From assembly GCA_002682825.1 (NCBI GenBank), contig NOKP01000009.1, forward strand, positions 310,001 to 374,000: 64,000 nt of DNA, read 5' to 3'. Both the position numbers and the translations under genes were made by a program. Positions within the stretch are counted from its first letter, which is position 1; each line of letters begins with the position of its first letter. Shown here piece after piece: positions 11,551 to 22,375 of the stretch. Below the pieces are notes generated by a model that saw only the letters and a list, made by a program, of their open reading frames with translations, was not told the DNA's origin and searched no databases. The DNA comes from Neonectria sp. B-13 (taxonomy: Eukaryota; Ascomycota; Sordariomycetes; Hypocreales; Nectriaceae).

Positions 11551-12621
11551 ATGCCTTCGACATCTTCAGCGCCCCTCCCTCTTCCCTACACCGACGGGAC
11601 CCAGATTTCCTGTCCGCCGCAGTATCCTCCCGTCAACGCCATGGATGAGGGAGCCTTCCATGGCTTCAACACCTTGACGGGCGAGCCGACCTTCATCAGC
11701 TTCAATGCTCCCCTGGACCTCCCCTGGGAGCAATGGTGGTCGGCGGACCAGTCGGCCCCCGTGGGTTCGCTCCAAGACGGAGATGAATTGACGCCCACCT
11801 CTGTGCAAACCAACTTCCTGCCCAACGGATACCCCTGCGGCTATGAAAGCAACTCTCTCGGCTATTCGACCTGGCCGAGCCCCAACACCGAATACACCCC
11901 GATGGCCTCCGTTGCTGAGCAGACAGAGTTCAAGGAAACCGTAGCCTCGGCCGACTGGCCAGCACCTCCCGCAACCCAGCAAGACCCTCGAAGGCGCGAG
12001 CGCGACTCCGCCGAACGTCCAAGTCGAAAATCCACGAGGCGCAGCTCTGTCCAGAACGACGAAATCAAACCACCATCACCGCCCGAGTCGGAATATTCAA
12101 AGAGTCGCCGCGGCAGCGCCAGAAGCGGCGGCAGCACTAGCAAGCCGAGCGTCAAGCCGAACGGCAAGCGCGACGACAAGACCAGCAGCAAGATCGACAA
12201 GAGCAAGAGCAGCGGCAAAAACAAAAAGAGCGACGGCGGCAGCAAGAAACCCAGCAAGACGGACGACGGGAGCGACGACGAGGAATTTGTTCTCGGTTCG
12301 CCCTCGGAACAGGCCGAGCCGGCCACCAAGAAGATTCAGCAGCGAAACCGAATCGCCTCCAATAAGTTCCGGGTCAAGAAGAAGGAGGACGCGCAGAAAC
12401 TCAAAACCATAGAGCAGGACATGGAGCGCATCAACAGCGAGTTGTCCGCGTGCCACGCCAGCCTCACACACGACGTGTACCTGCTCAAGATGCAACTCCT
12501 ACAACACACCGACTGCGGCTGCGAGATGATCCAAAACTACATTGCCCACGAAGCCCAGCGCTACGTCAAGGGGATCGGAAGAGAGTCTCCGTGCAAAGAC
12601 CCCGAACACCAAGAGACTTGA
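11551..12621 (+). CDS. bZIP transcription factor (ATF/CREB-like, fungal)
   Basis: Single-exon protein of 356 residues. The basic region lies at about residues 268-285 (QQRNRIASNKFRVKKKE) and carries the bZIP signature N-x7-R written as NRIASNKFR; a leucine-zipper-like heptad region follows (LKTIEQDMERINSELSACHASLTHDVYLLKMQLLQH), then a conserved fungal tail with CGCEMIQNYI. The N-terminal half is rich in Pro, Ser, Asp and Trp, plausible as an activation region, and a Lys/Ser-rich low-complexity linker (about residues 170-240) precedes the DNA-binding domain. The start is the ATG at 11551; the in-frame GTG just before is not used. The C-terminal layout resembles fungal ATF-type regulators of development and stress, but I cannot assign a specific orthologue. 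It stands alone, with 3.5 kb free DNA upstream and 6.3 kb downstream. Confidence 0.88.
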   Translation: MPSTSSAPLPLPYTDGTQISCPPQYPPVNAMDEGAFHGFNTLTGEPTFISFNAPLDLPWEQWWSADQSAPVGSLQDGDELTPTSVQTNFLPNGYPCGYESNSLGYSTWPSPNTEYTPMASVAEQTEFKETVASADWPAPPATQQDPRRRERDSAERPSRKSTRRSSVQNDEIKPPSPPESEYSKSRRGSARSGGSTSKPSVKPNGKRDDKTSSKIDKSKSSGKNKKSDGGSKKPSKTDDGSDDEEFVLGSPSEQAEPATKKIQQRNRIASNKFRVKKKEDAQKLKTIEQDMERINSELSACHASLTHDVYLLKMQLLQHTDCGCEMIQNYIAHEAQRYVKGIGRESPCKDPEHQET

Positions 12622-15600
12622 ATTTCAAAACTTTGACGGCAGGGAGGCAACCCTGAGATATGATGCAAACGCGACGACGAACCCGAGCTCGAGAGAGCAA
12701 CAATATATCTATAACTTTTAGGTCGGCTAATGATGGCGTCCGGGGGGGGGTTTCTTGAGGATATGGAATCAATGCAGCTTTCGAGCCAATATCCAGATCA
12801 GTGCAGTTTGGAAACACTAAGCAAATTCACACCAAACACACTCGCTTGCCACAGAACTGAGTAGGCTTGGGAAGCCTGACAGGGCTGTTAAGTCTGCCCC
12901 AGCCCAAACTGGGGGTGGACGCTTCGATCCTCGACCCGTCAACCAGTTTTTGGGGATCAAGGTTCGTATTGGCCACTGCAGCCTTAACACAAGCGCACTT
13001 CTTGGCTGTGGATTGCATCCAATGTCTAATGACGCCACATTGGAGCCTGTTGTGGTGATTGGCACCTGTTCCCAGTCACTGTTTCTAGGTAGTCACTATT
13101 TCCGGCCCCGCGGTGTGCCTCGAGGTTCCCCCCGTCTTGTCTATCTCGAGGGTCCCGAACGCAGAAGACTTGCGGGCGGGCCGGGGCAGGGGTATAACAC
13201 GGCCATGATACGTGCTCAAAGCTTGAACGGCGCGGCGACAAGAGGCATCGAGCCGGCTTTTACTAGCTGCAGGAGGTCGCCTTCGCGCTATCATGCCATG
13301 CTTGATCCTGCGGCTTCTGCTAAACATAGCCATTGTTTAACAGGTGCCGTTACATACTGTTGCTGCATATCCCCCCCTTGATGCATGGCCGCTGTTACAT
13401 GGTAGCATTCTAGCTATTTCCTACCAAGTACTTGTCCGCTGGGTCCATTGTCTGTTCTCCTCTCCGCTGTCAGCATCCATCCAAGATGCCAACTGGCAAT
13501 CCATGCCTATCAACTCAAAGGCGGGGGGGGGGAGGACTGCATGACACGTTATGCCGGTACATGCCAAATCGAGTAATAGTGGGCAAACTCGAAGCAGGGC
13601 GCGGCACGGCCTGGGGCCATCAGCCAGGGGACCGTAAGCCCTTTGTTTGGCCTGTAAGCCATTTGTTTGCTTGCGTCTACTTGAAGCCTACCTTCGATCC
13701 CTGTGGCCTTGTACTCTAGATGTCTCTCCAAGTACCGGCCCCGTTCTGTTGTCTCTTCCCGCCGGGCCTGAGCCGCCAATCCGCCACCACTCCCGCAGGA
13801 GGTCTCAGGTCTGGGCATTGAGCTTCCGAAGAGCGAGGGCAGCTGTCCTCCTCGATCAATAGCAACGATCGACGCCAAGACCAAAGGGGGACTAAGCGGA
13901 TCTGCACGTCTCGCCTCATGGCTCATCAAGAGGGGTCGAGGCCTAGAGCCGGCGCCCACACTTCCAACGTCGTAGGGGGGGCCATGTTCTCTTCATCCTC
14001 CCCCAGTCTAGTGTCCCTGGGCGATTCCTGCTCACACAGCGTTCACATGGATCGGCAGCACGAACAGCTTGAAGCCCCAGTGGCACGTTGCCAACTCCGC
14101 TCCAGACCGGCCCTCGGTGGGGGCTAGGTTTTGATTGTGACCCAAAGGCAGGCCGTGATAGATTCACCCCCTGGCCGCCAGGGTCCATTCCGGTAGTCCA
14201 ACACCAACAAAAGTGCAAATGTCGAGAGAAGAAGCCCACCACAAGGGGGGGCGGACCATATCATCCGGCCGTTCCATGCCTAGTATCTCAGGTAAGGGTA
14301 CGACATGGCGCGGCTTCTCTCTATTGTGCTGTCCTCGTCTTCCCTCTTTACCTTTCCCACCCCGAAATTAACCTACGCCTGGCGTGAAAGGCCCAGTACA
14401 CGGTTCCGTGCTAGCCATGCAACCTCGTACAGTACGAATACAGGACACTGTCTTTGTACTCCGTCTATCACCAGATGGTGGTTTGACTTCAGCAGTGGGA
14501 CGTGACGGCGCTGAAATCCTGAACCGTCCCCACAACGCGTCGCATGCGCCGTCCTGCATCACAACACCAACCACCACATCAACGTGTGTTTCTTTATCGT
14601 CTGGTCCCACCGGCCTGCAGCATGGCAGTGTGTAGAACGAGGCTCCACGGCGCACGAACCAAACGCCATCGTGTGAATGTACTGCGCTCCCAGCCGCGCC
14701 GGTTATTGTGTGGCCCTCATTGTGGCCCCGGTAATGCCGGCCTCCCTTCTCCTGTCCAACCCGAACTAGCTGCCCGGAGTGTCTCGGGCGAGAAAACACA
14801 GACGGGTGTAAACCTAAACGGCTTCGCACCTGGCAGGAGCCCATTGTGACGGGTGTGCCGACTCTACTCTGACAGATGGCGCCTGTCATGATGGAAATCT
14901 GACGCTAACAGCATAGGACGAGAAAAACAAAAGATTCCGAAAGAAGACGCCCACGAAGGTGCAAGTTGGCACGAGACTTGTGTCCAACGTGGAATTCAAC
15001 CTCGTGAGAGTCCCTTTCAACGTTCGAGGGCCGTTGTCTGGACGTTGAAATAAACTGCAAAGTTGCATATGCACACCCGAACGACCGCAACGGCCCGTTT
15101 GCCCCAAGACCCAGAACTGGGGGTAGCCGGACGCCAACCGATCGGAGACTTGCACGGCATGGAACCAAGATTCCCGTGGATAATCTGAAAGTTTATTGGC
15201 CGACACCCTTGGTGCGAGATCCCTTGTCTGCAACTATCCTAGATCGTGGCACCGCCCGAGCACGTGGCTGGTCTGATGTCACAACTATGCGATTGTTACA
15301 TCAGCGCTATGATAGACATTAATAAGGGGGCCCCTCGCACTTCCCCCACCTGTTAGTTCTTCTTCTTGAAATTTCTGACCCGAATGGTTGATTCAGGAGA
15401 CTCGGCGCAGAAATAACCGTCTGTGGTCAAGAGTCGTCGAAACAGCGCGAGCAAAAACGCGCAACAGGACACGTGGAGGTGCCCCACGGCTTGTTTGTTT
15501 GGTTTCTATTGGTTCTGGGGTTGTCGACAACATCCATGGCCAGCCACCACTCGAAGATCGATTCATCAATAACAACACTCGAAACAGAGAGGCTGTCAAA

Positions 15601-18600
15601 CACGGCAACGTACAACTCGATTGGAATTTCGAAACGTGGACGGCAGGGCTTTTTTCTGAAAGCACTTACACGGCCTGGCACTCGATGACGAAAATCAAAC
15701 ACTCGCACATCGACCTCCGACATTCCAACAGACACCGAGTTCTCGAGAATGAGTTGCAGGGGCGCTCGTCGGATTTGAGAGGCCTAGTGGTGGATGACAA
15801 CTGTCGTGGTGGCCACATCACTACTATCCGATACTATGTCCTTAGTACATCGTGATTGACTCAGCATCTATCAGCCGGGATGGCCACGGGAACACAGAAT
15901 CAACTTTCGAATATTGCCAAGCAGGTCCTGGGACGATCTACCCATCACATCATGACTCTCGGCTTCTACGACATTGAAAAATCATGTGCAGGATGGGATG
16001 GGATATTTGATACGTCATGAATTCTGCATATGAATTCGAAAACGGTACTTCAACCTCGACGAATCAAAACACCCCAGATGCGATCTGCAGTAGCAGTAGT
16101 CGGTTATTTGTAGGATCAACCCCTCAGTTGAGTCTAGTTTAAGCATCCCTGCCGTTCCCGTTCACTGGATCAACTAACACTTACCATTTCAAGGCTTCCC
16201 GCCGACGTCCGAGAACTCGATGACGTCGAGACCGTATCGAACGCTCCCCGAACTGCGACTCCGTGTCGTATATACTACATCATTGTCCAGGCGTGTATTC
16301 AACTAGTGAACCGACCAAGCTTGACATCTGTAAGCAAGGAAGAGTCTCTTCTGGAGACAGATCATCGGATCAAATTGTATTCATGATAGTAAGTATAGAA
16401 GGCATAGATCCTTCCTAATTTCCAGACATCTCCCGAGCTCTTCCCGGCGGGGAAGATAAAGGGAAGATAAGGAGGTAAATTAGGAAGGAACTATGTCTTC
16501 TATACTTACTATCATGAATGCAAATTGGGTCAAAGATCTGTCTCTAGAACGCTGGGAACAATGTCCAGGAGGCAACTGCCAACCGGTGCATTCAGTGCGG
16601 CAGACCTTCCTCTGCAAGTGAGTATCTAAATCCATCGATGGGGAGACGGTCCGCAACTCGTAGCCAGGGACATAGTTTCCAGGGGTTGAAAGTCTGTGAG
16701 AGCTGGCTGGCAACCTTCCCTGTCAATGCCTCCCAACCTTTACTAGGAATCGGCATGTCGAACACTGTCGAAAGCCTCGATGTACTACTGTACGACCTAG
16801 CCACTTTGGCAATGATACGAGCGAGGATCTGGAAGCGACAATGTGAACTGTATTCTGCTATCCCGTCCGTATGCTCCTGTCCGTCTTGACTGGCATTCCA
16901 ATAGTCTGGATTAGGAGAGCCACGAACACGGAAACTAAACACGGCGGATTCTACAAGGCGTTCAGTTCCTCTATGGGCCAGGCGGCTGTGAACATTTGCA
17001 ACTCGATGCAGTATGTCCGGTCAAGTTGCTATAGCGTTGACGGGGTTTCCTTTTCCGTGGCTTGCCGAGTCTGGTATCTCTCGTACTGCTGCACTTTCTA
17101 TTGTGAAACCTTATTGATCGTTCAGGTATGTGTCGAATCTATTCCATATCTTGAGCGGGTTCAAGGCTTGCTACTGGAGATTCCCACATTCTATCATGAC
17201 TCAAATTATGCTCTAAACACAGTCTCTTTCCGGGAAGGCGTTAGTTGCAAATGCCATAATCTGGCCCTTGCAGTGAAATCATGCCACAATCGCATCACGG
17301 CTTTGGCTATGTGATTCTTGTTCCATCATGCCACTGTTCAACGCTATAAAGCGGAGACTGTGCTAACCGATATTTGTCAAATGCCCCCATGATTTGAACC
17401 CCAGAGCTAGTAGATGTCGAACCCACAATGTGTTTAAGGCTAGGGAATGTGAACAGTGGACTTGAGACAAGTCTTAGAAGACTACAGCAGCTTTGGTGAG
17501 ATTTCGCCCTTGTACTGTTGAGGTACTGGTCCTGATTTGGACTGAGCCAGCCAAGTCTGGTTACAATGTCTTTTTCAGCCACGTTGACCCCGACGCAGCC
17601 CATTACGACCTGTCAACGACAATTACGGTGCAACGTAAGACAATTACGCTAATCGTCCCAGCACAGGGGGTAGGTCTAGACGCAGCGCGGCGGCTGATCA
17701 ACACGTACGCCTTCAAGACAAACTAGTTCACGATGTGAGACCGGCAGAATTGCAGTCCACTCTTTCAACAACCAGGCCTAAATCCCGTCGTACGTCCAAC
17801 GGAAGCCAATCGGCGGACTCCCAGACTTGGTTGGGAGGCAGCACACCATCAACCAGGCTGCGGTTTTCCGCGGAACAAGATGAAGATCCAGACTCTTCCG
17901 GCGAAGAGCGGGGTATGATTATCAAGAAACAAGAGGGTTGAGGAAGACGCTGCACACCACGGGGAAGCAAGAGCTGCATCCGACCTTGGCTCTGCTAGGA
18001 TGGACCCTCATAAAAGATGCTTTTGCGCAGAGTTGTGACCACACTTCACTCTCAGATTAAAGCATCCCGGAGCCTCATATCGATTTGCGATACTAGTGCA
18101 CGGTCCTTGTTCTCAGTATCCCGAGGCATAGTTGTCGAGCAGTTGGGGATCATCGAATCGGCTTCCCCGCAGAAGAAAGCCGAGGCGTGCCACCGCGGCA
18201 AACACGGTGCTTGATTCGGGGAGATAGGATGACTAACGCGTGTTGCGTGTTCCACAGATACCGTATTAACGGGGTTTTCAAGCTAGTCTATGTAACAATG
18301 CAGTGTATACGAAAAGAGAGCCATAACCTGCAGTATCGCGTCTCACAATGGGTGTCAACACTGCATTATTTACTAAGCACCATATCGATGAACGATTTCA
18401 ATCATCTCCGGTTCTTCACGTACAGCCCTATCCAAATGCTTCATGCAAACGCAATTAAAATGTCCAATCCGGATCATCCCCTGGAAATGGCCTCTGCCAA
18501 GCTCGACTCAACTATGTGCTTAACGGGGCCTCTCGCCACGCTTCGCTTCAACGCGTTGGAGCCGACTCAACTGCCGCTCACCTTCTCCACGGGGAACTGA

Positions 18601-18873
18601 CAGCGCGGGGTCTCCACCTTCTCCTAGGTCCAACGATCCGCATCCCGCGGCTTCGCTATCGTCAAGTGCATAAAAGCAAAGACTGTTGACGAGAGAAGGA
18701 GAGAAAGGGAGAAGTTGGAGCTTGTTCCGCTTTGACTGGGTTGTTTACCGTTGCTCCTGTCTTCGCGCTCTCTGGTCATCCCTTTTCTGCTGTCTCCAGC
18801 TTGACCCTCAAGGGCTAGACAAGGACAACCGACTATAAGACAATCAGCCAAGGATACAACTGAACAACTCACC
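12622..18873. other. 6.3-kb gene-free region
   Basis: Longest stretch without a gene. The first 2 kb contains several G runs on the plus strand: nine at 12742-12750, ten at 13523-13532, seven or eight near 13975-13981 and seven near 14246. The section from about 15.9 to 18.6 kb is more AT-rich and has no open frame with coding character. It holds the 205-nt foldback at 16347-16551. No transposase or reverse-transcriptase motif was recognised in any frame. Non-coding transcripts or regulatory DNA for the bZIP or ligase genes are possible but not shown. Confidence 0.5.
16347..16551. repeat. Foldback element: 77-nt inverted repeat arms
   Basis: Left arm 16347-16423 and right arm 16475-16551 are reverse complements at about 64 of 77 positions, separated by a loop of about 51 nt. 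The core of each arm contains the shared string TTCATGATAGTAAGTATAGA. The loop itself contains a smaller perfect hairpin, CTTCCC-GGCG-GGGAAG. No flanking target-site duplication was obvious. It may be a MITE-like remnant or a transcribed hairpin. Confidence 0.85.
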
Positions 18874-20925
18874 ATGTCTGCAGAGCTCTCCTACGTAGGC
18901 TCCCCGGCCAGCATCCCCGGCGCAAACACCTTCGACTGGCTCTTCGGCAACCCATTTGAGTCAGAGAGCGACTATGTCCCACCCCAACAACGGATACCGC
19001 ACATAGACGACAACGCGCCTATCTTTGTCGACCACGCCACGGGTAAGTCAATCGACGTGACACTAAACCGGGGTCCTTCCCAGTGCTACGGTTACGCGAA
19101 ACAAGACTAACGGCGGCTCCTAGATCGCGCCCTCACCTTCTCCCGCCTTAGGAATGATGCCCTCGCTCTGGCTGCCGGCCTTCACGCCCTCGGTCTAGAT
19201 CCTGAAGATGTCCGGTCCCTGCCGCCCACGCCGTCATGTCCGCGCCCGGAGGTTGCTCCCGTGGTGCTCGTCCAACTCCCCAACTGCCTGCCCTTTGCAA
19301 CCGCGGTGCTCGGCACCATCGCCGCCGGGCTGACGGTGACGTTGGTGTCCCCGGGCCTCACGGCGACGGAGCTGGCATGGGTCATCAAGAACTCGCAGCC
19401 GCGCGTCATCATCACCGCCAAGTCAAGTCTCGAGACCGTGCAGCAGGCTCTCAAGACCCAGGACGACTCGGCATACGTCCGGGAGGCGCACGTCTTTACG
19501 GTAGATGTCGCCCGGGACCCGTATCCGATGGGCCAGGCCGATACCGTCGAGGGCGACTGGCGGAAGCTGATTTCTCCGGACGGGGCCTTGCAAACGGCTC
19601 ACGCGTTGGCCCCCGAGGCGGCCGTCACCCGGACGGCCGTGATCCTGTGGTCGTCGGGCACGTCGGGGCGGTCCAAGGGCGTGCTGCTGTCGCACAACGC
19701 CCTCAACTTCTCGGTGGCATCGCTGTGGCACGACGCCGACTTCTACGGGGGCCGACACCAGCGCTGGCTGGGCTACGTGCCCTTCTACCACGTCTTCGGG
19801 CTGTCCAACACGTTCCTCGTCGCCGTGTGCACGGGCGCGACCGTCTACACGATGCCGGGGTTCAAGCTCGACGCGGTGCTGTCGGCCATCCCGCGGCGGC
19901 AGATCACGTACCTGCACATGGCGCCGCCGGTGGCCGTGATGCTGGCCAAGTCGGCGGCGGTGGAGCCGTACCTGCGGCGGGACGCCCACGGCCGCAACGC
20001 CTTCAGCAGCGTGGTGGCCGGCGTCACGGGGGGTGCGCCGCTGGGCCACGAAATTGTGGTGCAGGTGCATGCGCGGCTGGGGGTCCTGGTGCGGATGGGA
20101 TACGGCATGTCCGAGGCGTGCAGCGTGACGGTGCAGAGTGGCATGGATGCGACGGCGATGCGGGGATACAAGAACGATACAGGGCGGCCACACTGGGGAG
20201 TCGAGCTGATGATTGCAGACGATGGTAACAGCGGTAGCAAAGATGCGGCGGCAGATGCAGCCCAAGGCGCGTCCAACAACTCCAAGGGTCCATCCAAGGA
20301 TGCGGCTGCAGCATCCAAGGTCCCATCCAAGGCGGCACCGTTTGGCACGCCCGGCGAGATTCTCATCCGGTCCCCAGCGCTCATGAGCGCATACATCCCC
20401 GGCCACGGCCTCTACACCACGTCCAAGCCGGACATGAGCGTCACCACCGAAGCCCTCACCCACGACGGCTGGCTGCGCACCGGCGACGTCGGCACGCTGG
20501 ATCCCGACGGCACGCTCTGCATCACCGACCGCATCAAGGAGCTCATCAAGGTGCGCGCCTACCAGGTGGCGCCGGCCGAGCTGGAAGCCCTCCTCTGCAG
20601 CAGCGACGACGTTGCCGACGCCGGCGTGGTGGGCGTCCACGACAAGACCGAGGCGACCGAGTGGCCGCGGGCGTACGTCGTCGCCAGGGACCAGGACCAG
20701 ACGGAGCAGCAGCTGCACGCCCTGGCGCAGTCGCTCAAGGCGCACGTCGAGAGCCACACGGCGCGGTACAAGTGGCTCGTGGGCGGCATCGTCTTTGTCG
20801 AGCAGATCCCCAAGTCGCCCAGCGGCAAGATATTGCGGCGGGTAATGCGAGACGGAGGCGTGCAGGGGTTCGAGGTGGCGCTGTACCAGCGGAAGAAGAG
20901 GAGCGAGCACAAGCCGAAGCTGTAA
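18874..20925 (+). CDS. AMP-dependent acyl-CoA synthetase / 4-coumarate-CoA ligase-like
   Basis: Adenylating enzyme of 656 residues that would activate a carboxylic acid with ATP and transfer it to CoA. Exons 18874..19042 and 19124..20925; the 81-nt intron (GTAAGT..CCTAG) joins FVDHAT to DRALTFSRLRND. Visible ANL-family motifs: phosphate loop SSGTSGRSKG, YVPFYHVFG, GYGMSEA, DGWLRTGDVG, DRIKELIKVRAYQVAPAELE, and the catalytic lysine in PKSPSGKILRR. A low-complexity Ala/Ser/Lys insertion (about residues 420-462, repeating SK.PSK) lies between the GYGMSEA region and GTPGEIL, which is unusual for the family. The C-terminus ends Pro-Lys-Leu, a weak match to peroxisomal signal PTS1, as in many fungal members. 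Substrate may be an aromatic, fatty or branched acid. No polyketide or peptide synthase lies nearby, so a secondary-metabolite role is not supported. Confidence 0.93.
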
Positions 20926-21117
20926 CCAGCCAGCTGCGGGCTCGAAGCTGCGAGAGCTTGAAGCTTCCCGGTCCCTGCTTTTCACTTCATCAGTCCAATA
21001 GCTGCGATTCCAATCCCCCCAGCCTAGGCCGGGCTCGTCATGGCGGTTCTGCCTTTTGTGCCAAGTGGACTGGGCACGAACCGTGCGTCAACTCGCACGG
21101 CAGTGTTTACCACCTGA

Positions 21118-21142
21118 TGACTAAAACACGCCCGCTGATTGG
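21118..21142. promoter_or_regulatory. Candidate bZIP site plus CCAAT box
   Basis: TGACTAA at 21118-21124 and ATTGG (CCAAT on the minus strand) at 21138-21142, 13 nt apart, about 430 nt upstream of the CCC1-like ATG. In other ascomycetes the CCAAT-binding complex with the bZIP protein HapX controls iron genes including vacuolar iron transporters. The spacing and second half do not strictly match the published bipartite consensus as I remember it, so this is only a candidate. Confidence 0.3.
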
Positions 21143-21313
21143 TTCCCTCGCCACCATCACCCAAGCACCTCACCGGGATGGTGAGAGCGACGCTGGAATC
21201 CACGAGGCGGCAAACGGGCGTAGTGGCCATTTCGCTCTTCGGACTTGTCGGAGACGGGGCTATTTTCGCAATTTGGCGATGGCGGACTTGAAAGCGCCGA
21301 GATGGGGCAGACG

Positions 21314-21319
21314 TATAAA
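21314..21319 (+). promoter_or_regulatory. TATA box of the CCC1-like gene
   Basis: TATAAA about 260 nt upstream of the start codon, followed by a CA-rich leader free of any obvious alternative gene. Position fits a core promoter with a leader of roughly 200 nt. Confidence 0.45.
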
Positions 21320-21574
21320 GATCTCGGGGGGCGCTGTTTTTACTGTACCTAGATGCCATGTACTACTACTTGATACTATTACTCGATATTCACTTACACA
21401 TTTGACGCTCACTTACACACACTCACCGTACCTCCAGAATCAGTCACCATCACACCATCGCATCACGACACCACACACCACCGCGGATCGACCTCATCCA
21501 GCTCGTCCAATTCCTCAATTCATCCAACCATCCATCACCCTTCATCCAACTTCATTCATCCAGCCTCGTTCATC

Positions 21575-22375
21575 ATGACCCATATCCCCTCGGAATCTTC
21601 CCCCCTCCTCCCCGCTGAACCTCCCGTCGAGCAACCCCATCACCAACACATCCCCCTCTACCCCCGGAAAAGCCAGCACGAGGAGTGCCACATCGACTAC
21701 AGCAACGTCCTCCGCGACATCATCATCGGCTTCTCAGATGGCCTCACCGTCCCCTTCGCCCTGACGGCCGGCCTCTCCAGTCTCGGCAGCGCCAAGGTCG
21801 TCATCATCGCCGGCCTCGCCGAGCTCTTCTCCGGCATGATCAGCATGGGCCTCGGCGCGTATCTGGCCGCCGTCACCGAGCGCGACCACTACAACTTCCA
21901 GGAGGAGCGCGAGGCCCTCGAGGTCAAGAACATGCCCGAGGCCGAGCGCGACGGCGTCTACTCCATCCTGGAAAAGTATAACGTCTCCCGGACCGCCGCC
22001 ACGCCTCTGGTCGACGAGCTGTGCAAGAACCCCGACCAATGGGTTCGCTTCATGATGGACTTTGACCTCAAGCTCGACAAGCCCAACATCCACCAGGCAT
22101 GGATCTCCGCTGCCACCATGGGACTTAGTTACTTCGTCGGCGGCCTCATCCCCATGATCCCCTACTTTGTCATGGACCGTGTGCGTGAGGCCCTCTTCGT
22201 CTCCGTCGGCATCACCATTGCCGTCCTGCTGGTCTTCGGATATGTCAAGAACTACGTTGCCATCCGCAACCATCGTGCCGGTCTCTGGGGCGCGTTCCAG
22301 ACCTTGATCATCGGCATGCTAGCAGCGGGAACGAGCTATGCCATCGTCAGAGGATTGGACAGCAAGGACGAATGA
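21575..22375 (+). CDS. CCC1: Vacuolar iron/manganese transporter (CCC1/VIT1 family)
   Basis: Single-exon protein of 266 residues, the usual length for fungal CCC1. After a hydrophilic N-terminus (with SPLLP, a possible vacuolar di-leucine sorting signal) comes the first membrane segment DIIIGFSDGLTVPFALTAGL, the family hallmark with the metal-path Asp and Met-containing second helix GMISMGLGAYLA. A cytosolic Glu-rich loop follows (ERDHYNFQEEREALEVKN... EAERD), corresponding to the metal-binding domain, then three further helices (SYFVGGLIPMIPYFV, ALFVSVGITIAVLLVF, GAFQTLIIGMLAAGTSYAIV). The family exchanges Fe2+ or Mn2+ for protons at the vacuole and protects against iron overload. A TATA box and a possible CCAAT/bZIP element lie upstream. 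The 3' end faces that of the Zn2Cys6 gene, about 1.07 kb away. Confidence 0.95.
   Translation: MTHIPSESSPLLPAEPPVEQPHHQHIPLYPRKSQHEECHIDYSNVLRDIIIGFSDGLTVPFALTAGLSSLGSAKVVIIAGLAELFSGMISMGLGAYLAAVTERDHYNFQEEREALEVKNMPEAERDGVYSILEKYNVSRTAATPLVDELCKNPDQWVRFMMDFDLKLDKPNIHQAWISAATMGLSYFVGGLIPMIPYFVMDRVREALFVSVGITIAVLLVFGYVKNYVAIRNHRAGLWGAFQTLIIGMLAAGTSYAIVRGLDSKDE

Larger units (their letters stand above)
20926..21574. other. Intergenic region and promoter of the iron transporter gene
   Basis: About 650 nt between two plus-strand genes. It contains a paired TGACTAA / inverted CCAAT arrangement (21118-21142), a TATA-like box (21314-21319), and a CA- and TC-rich leader from about 21360 to the ATG at 21575 with repeated CATCCA-type words. 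Confidence 0.6.

Noticed and set aside
15388..15855. 155-codon frame in the gene-free region
   Set aside because: Overlapping frames on both strands with no domain, no coding bias and no conserved motif.
17340..17430. tRNA-like GGGGTTCAAATC on the minus strand
   Set aside because: The surrounding sequence does not form a T-stem or an acceptor stem, and no box A at the right distance was found.
19236..20228. 330-codon open frame on the plus strand and 520-codon frame on the minus strand (19423-20985)
   Set aside because: Both are shadows of the GC-rich acyl-CoA ligase gene; they lack domain motifs, whereas the chosen frame carries every adenylation motif.
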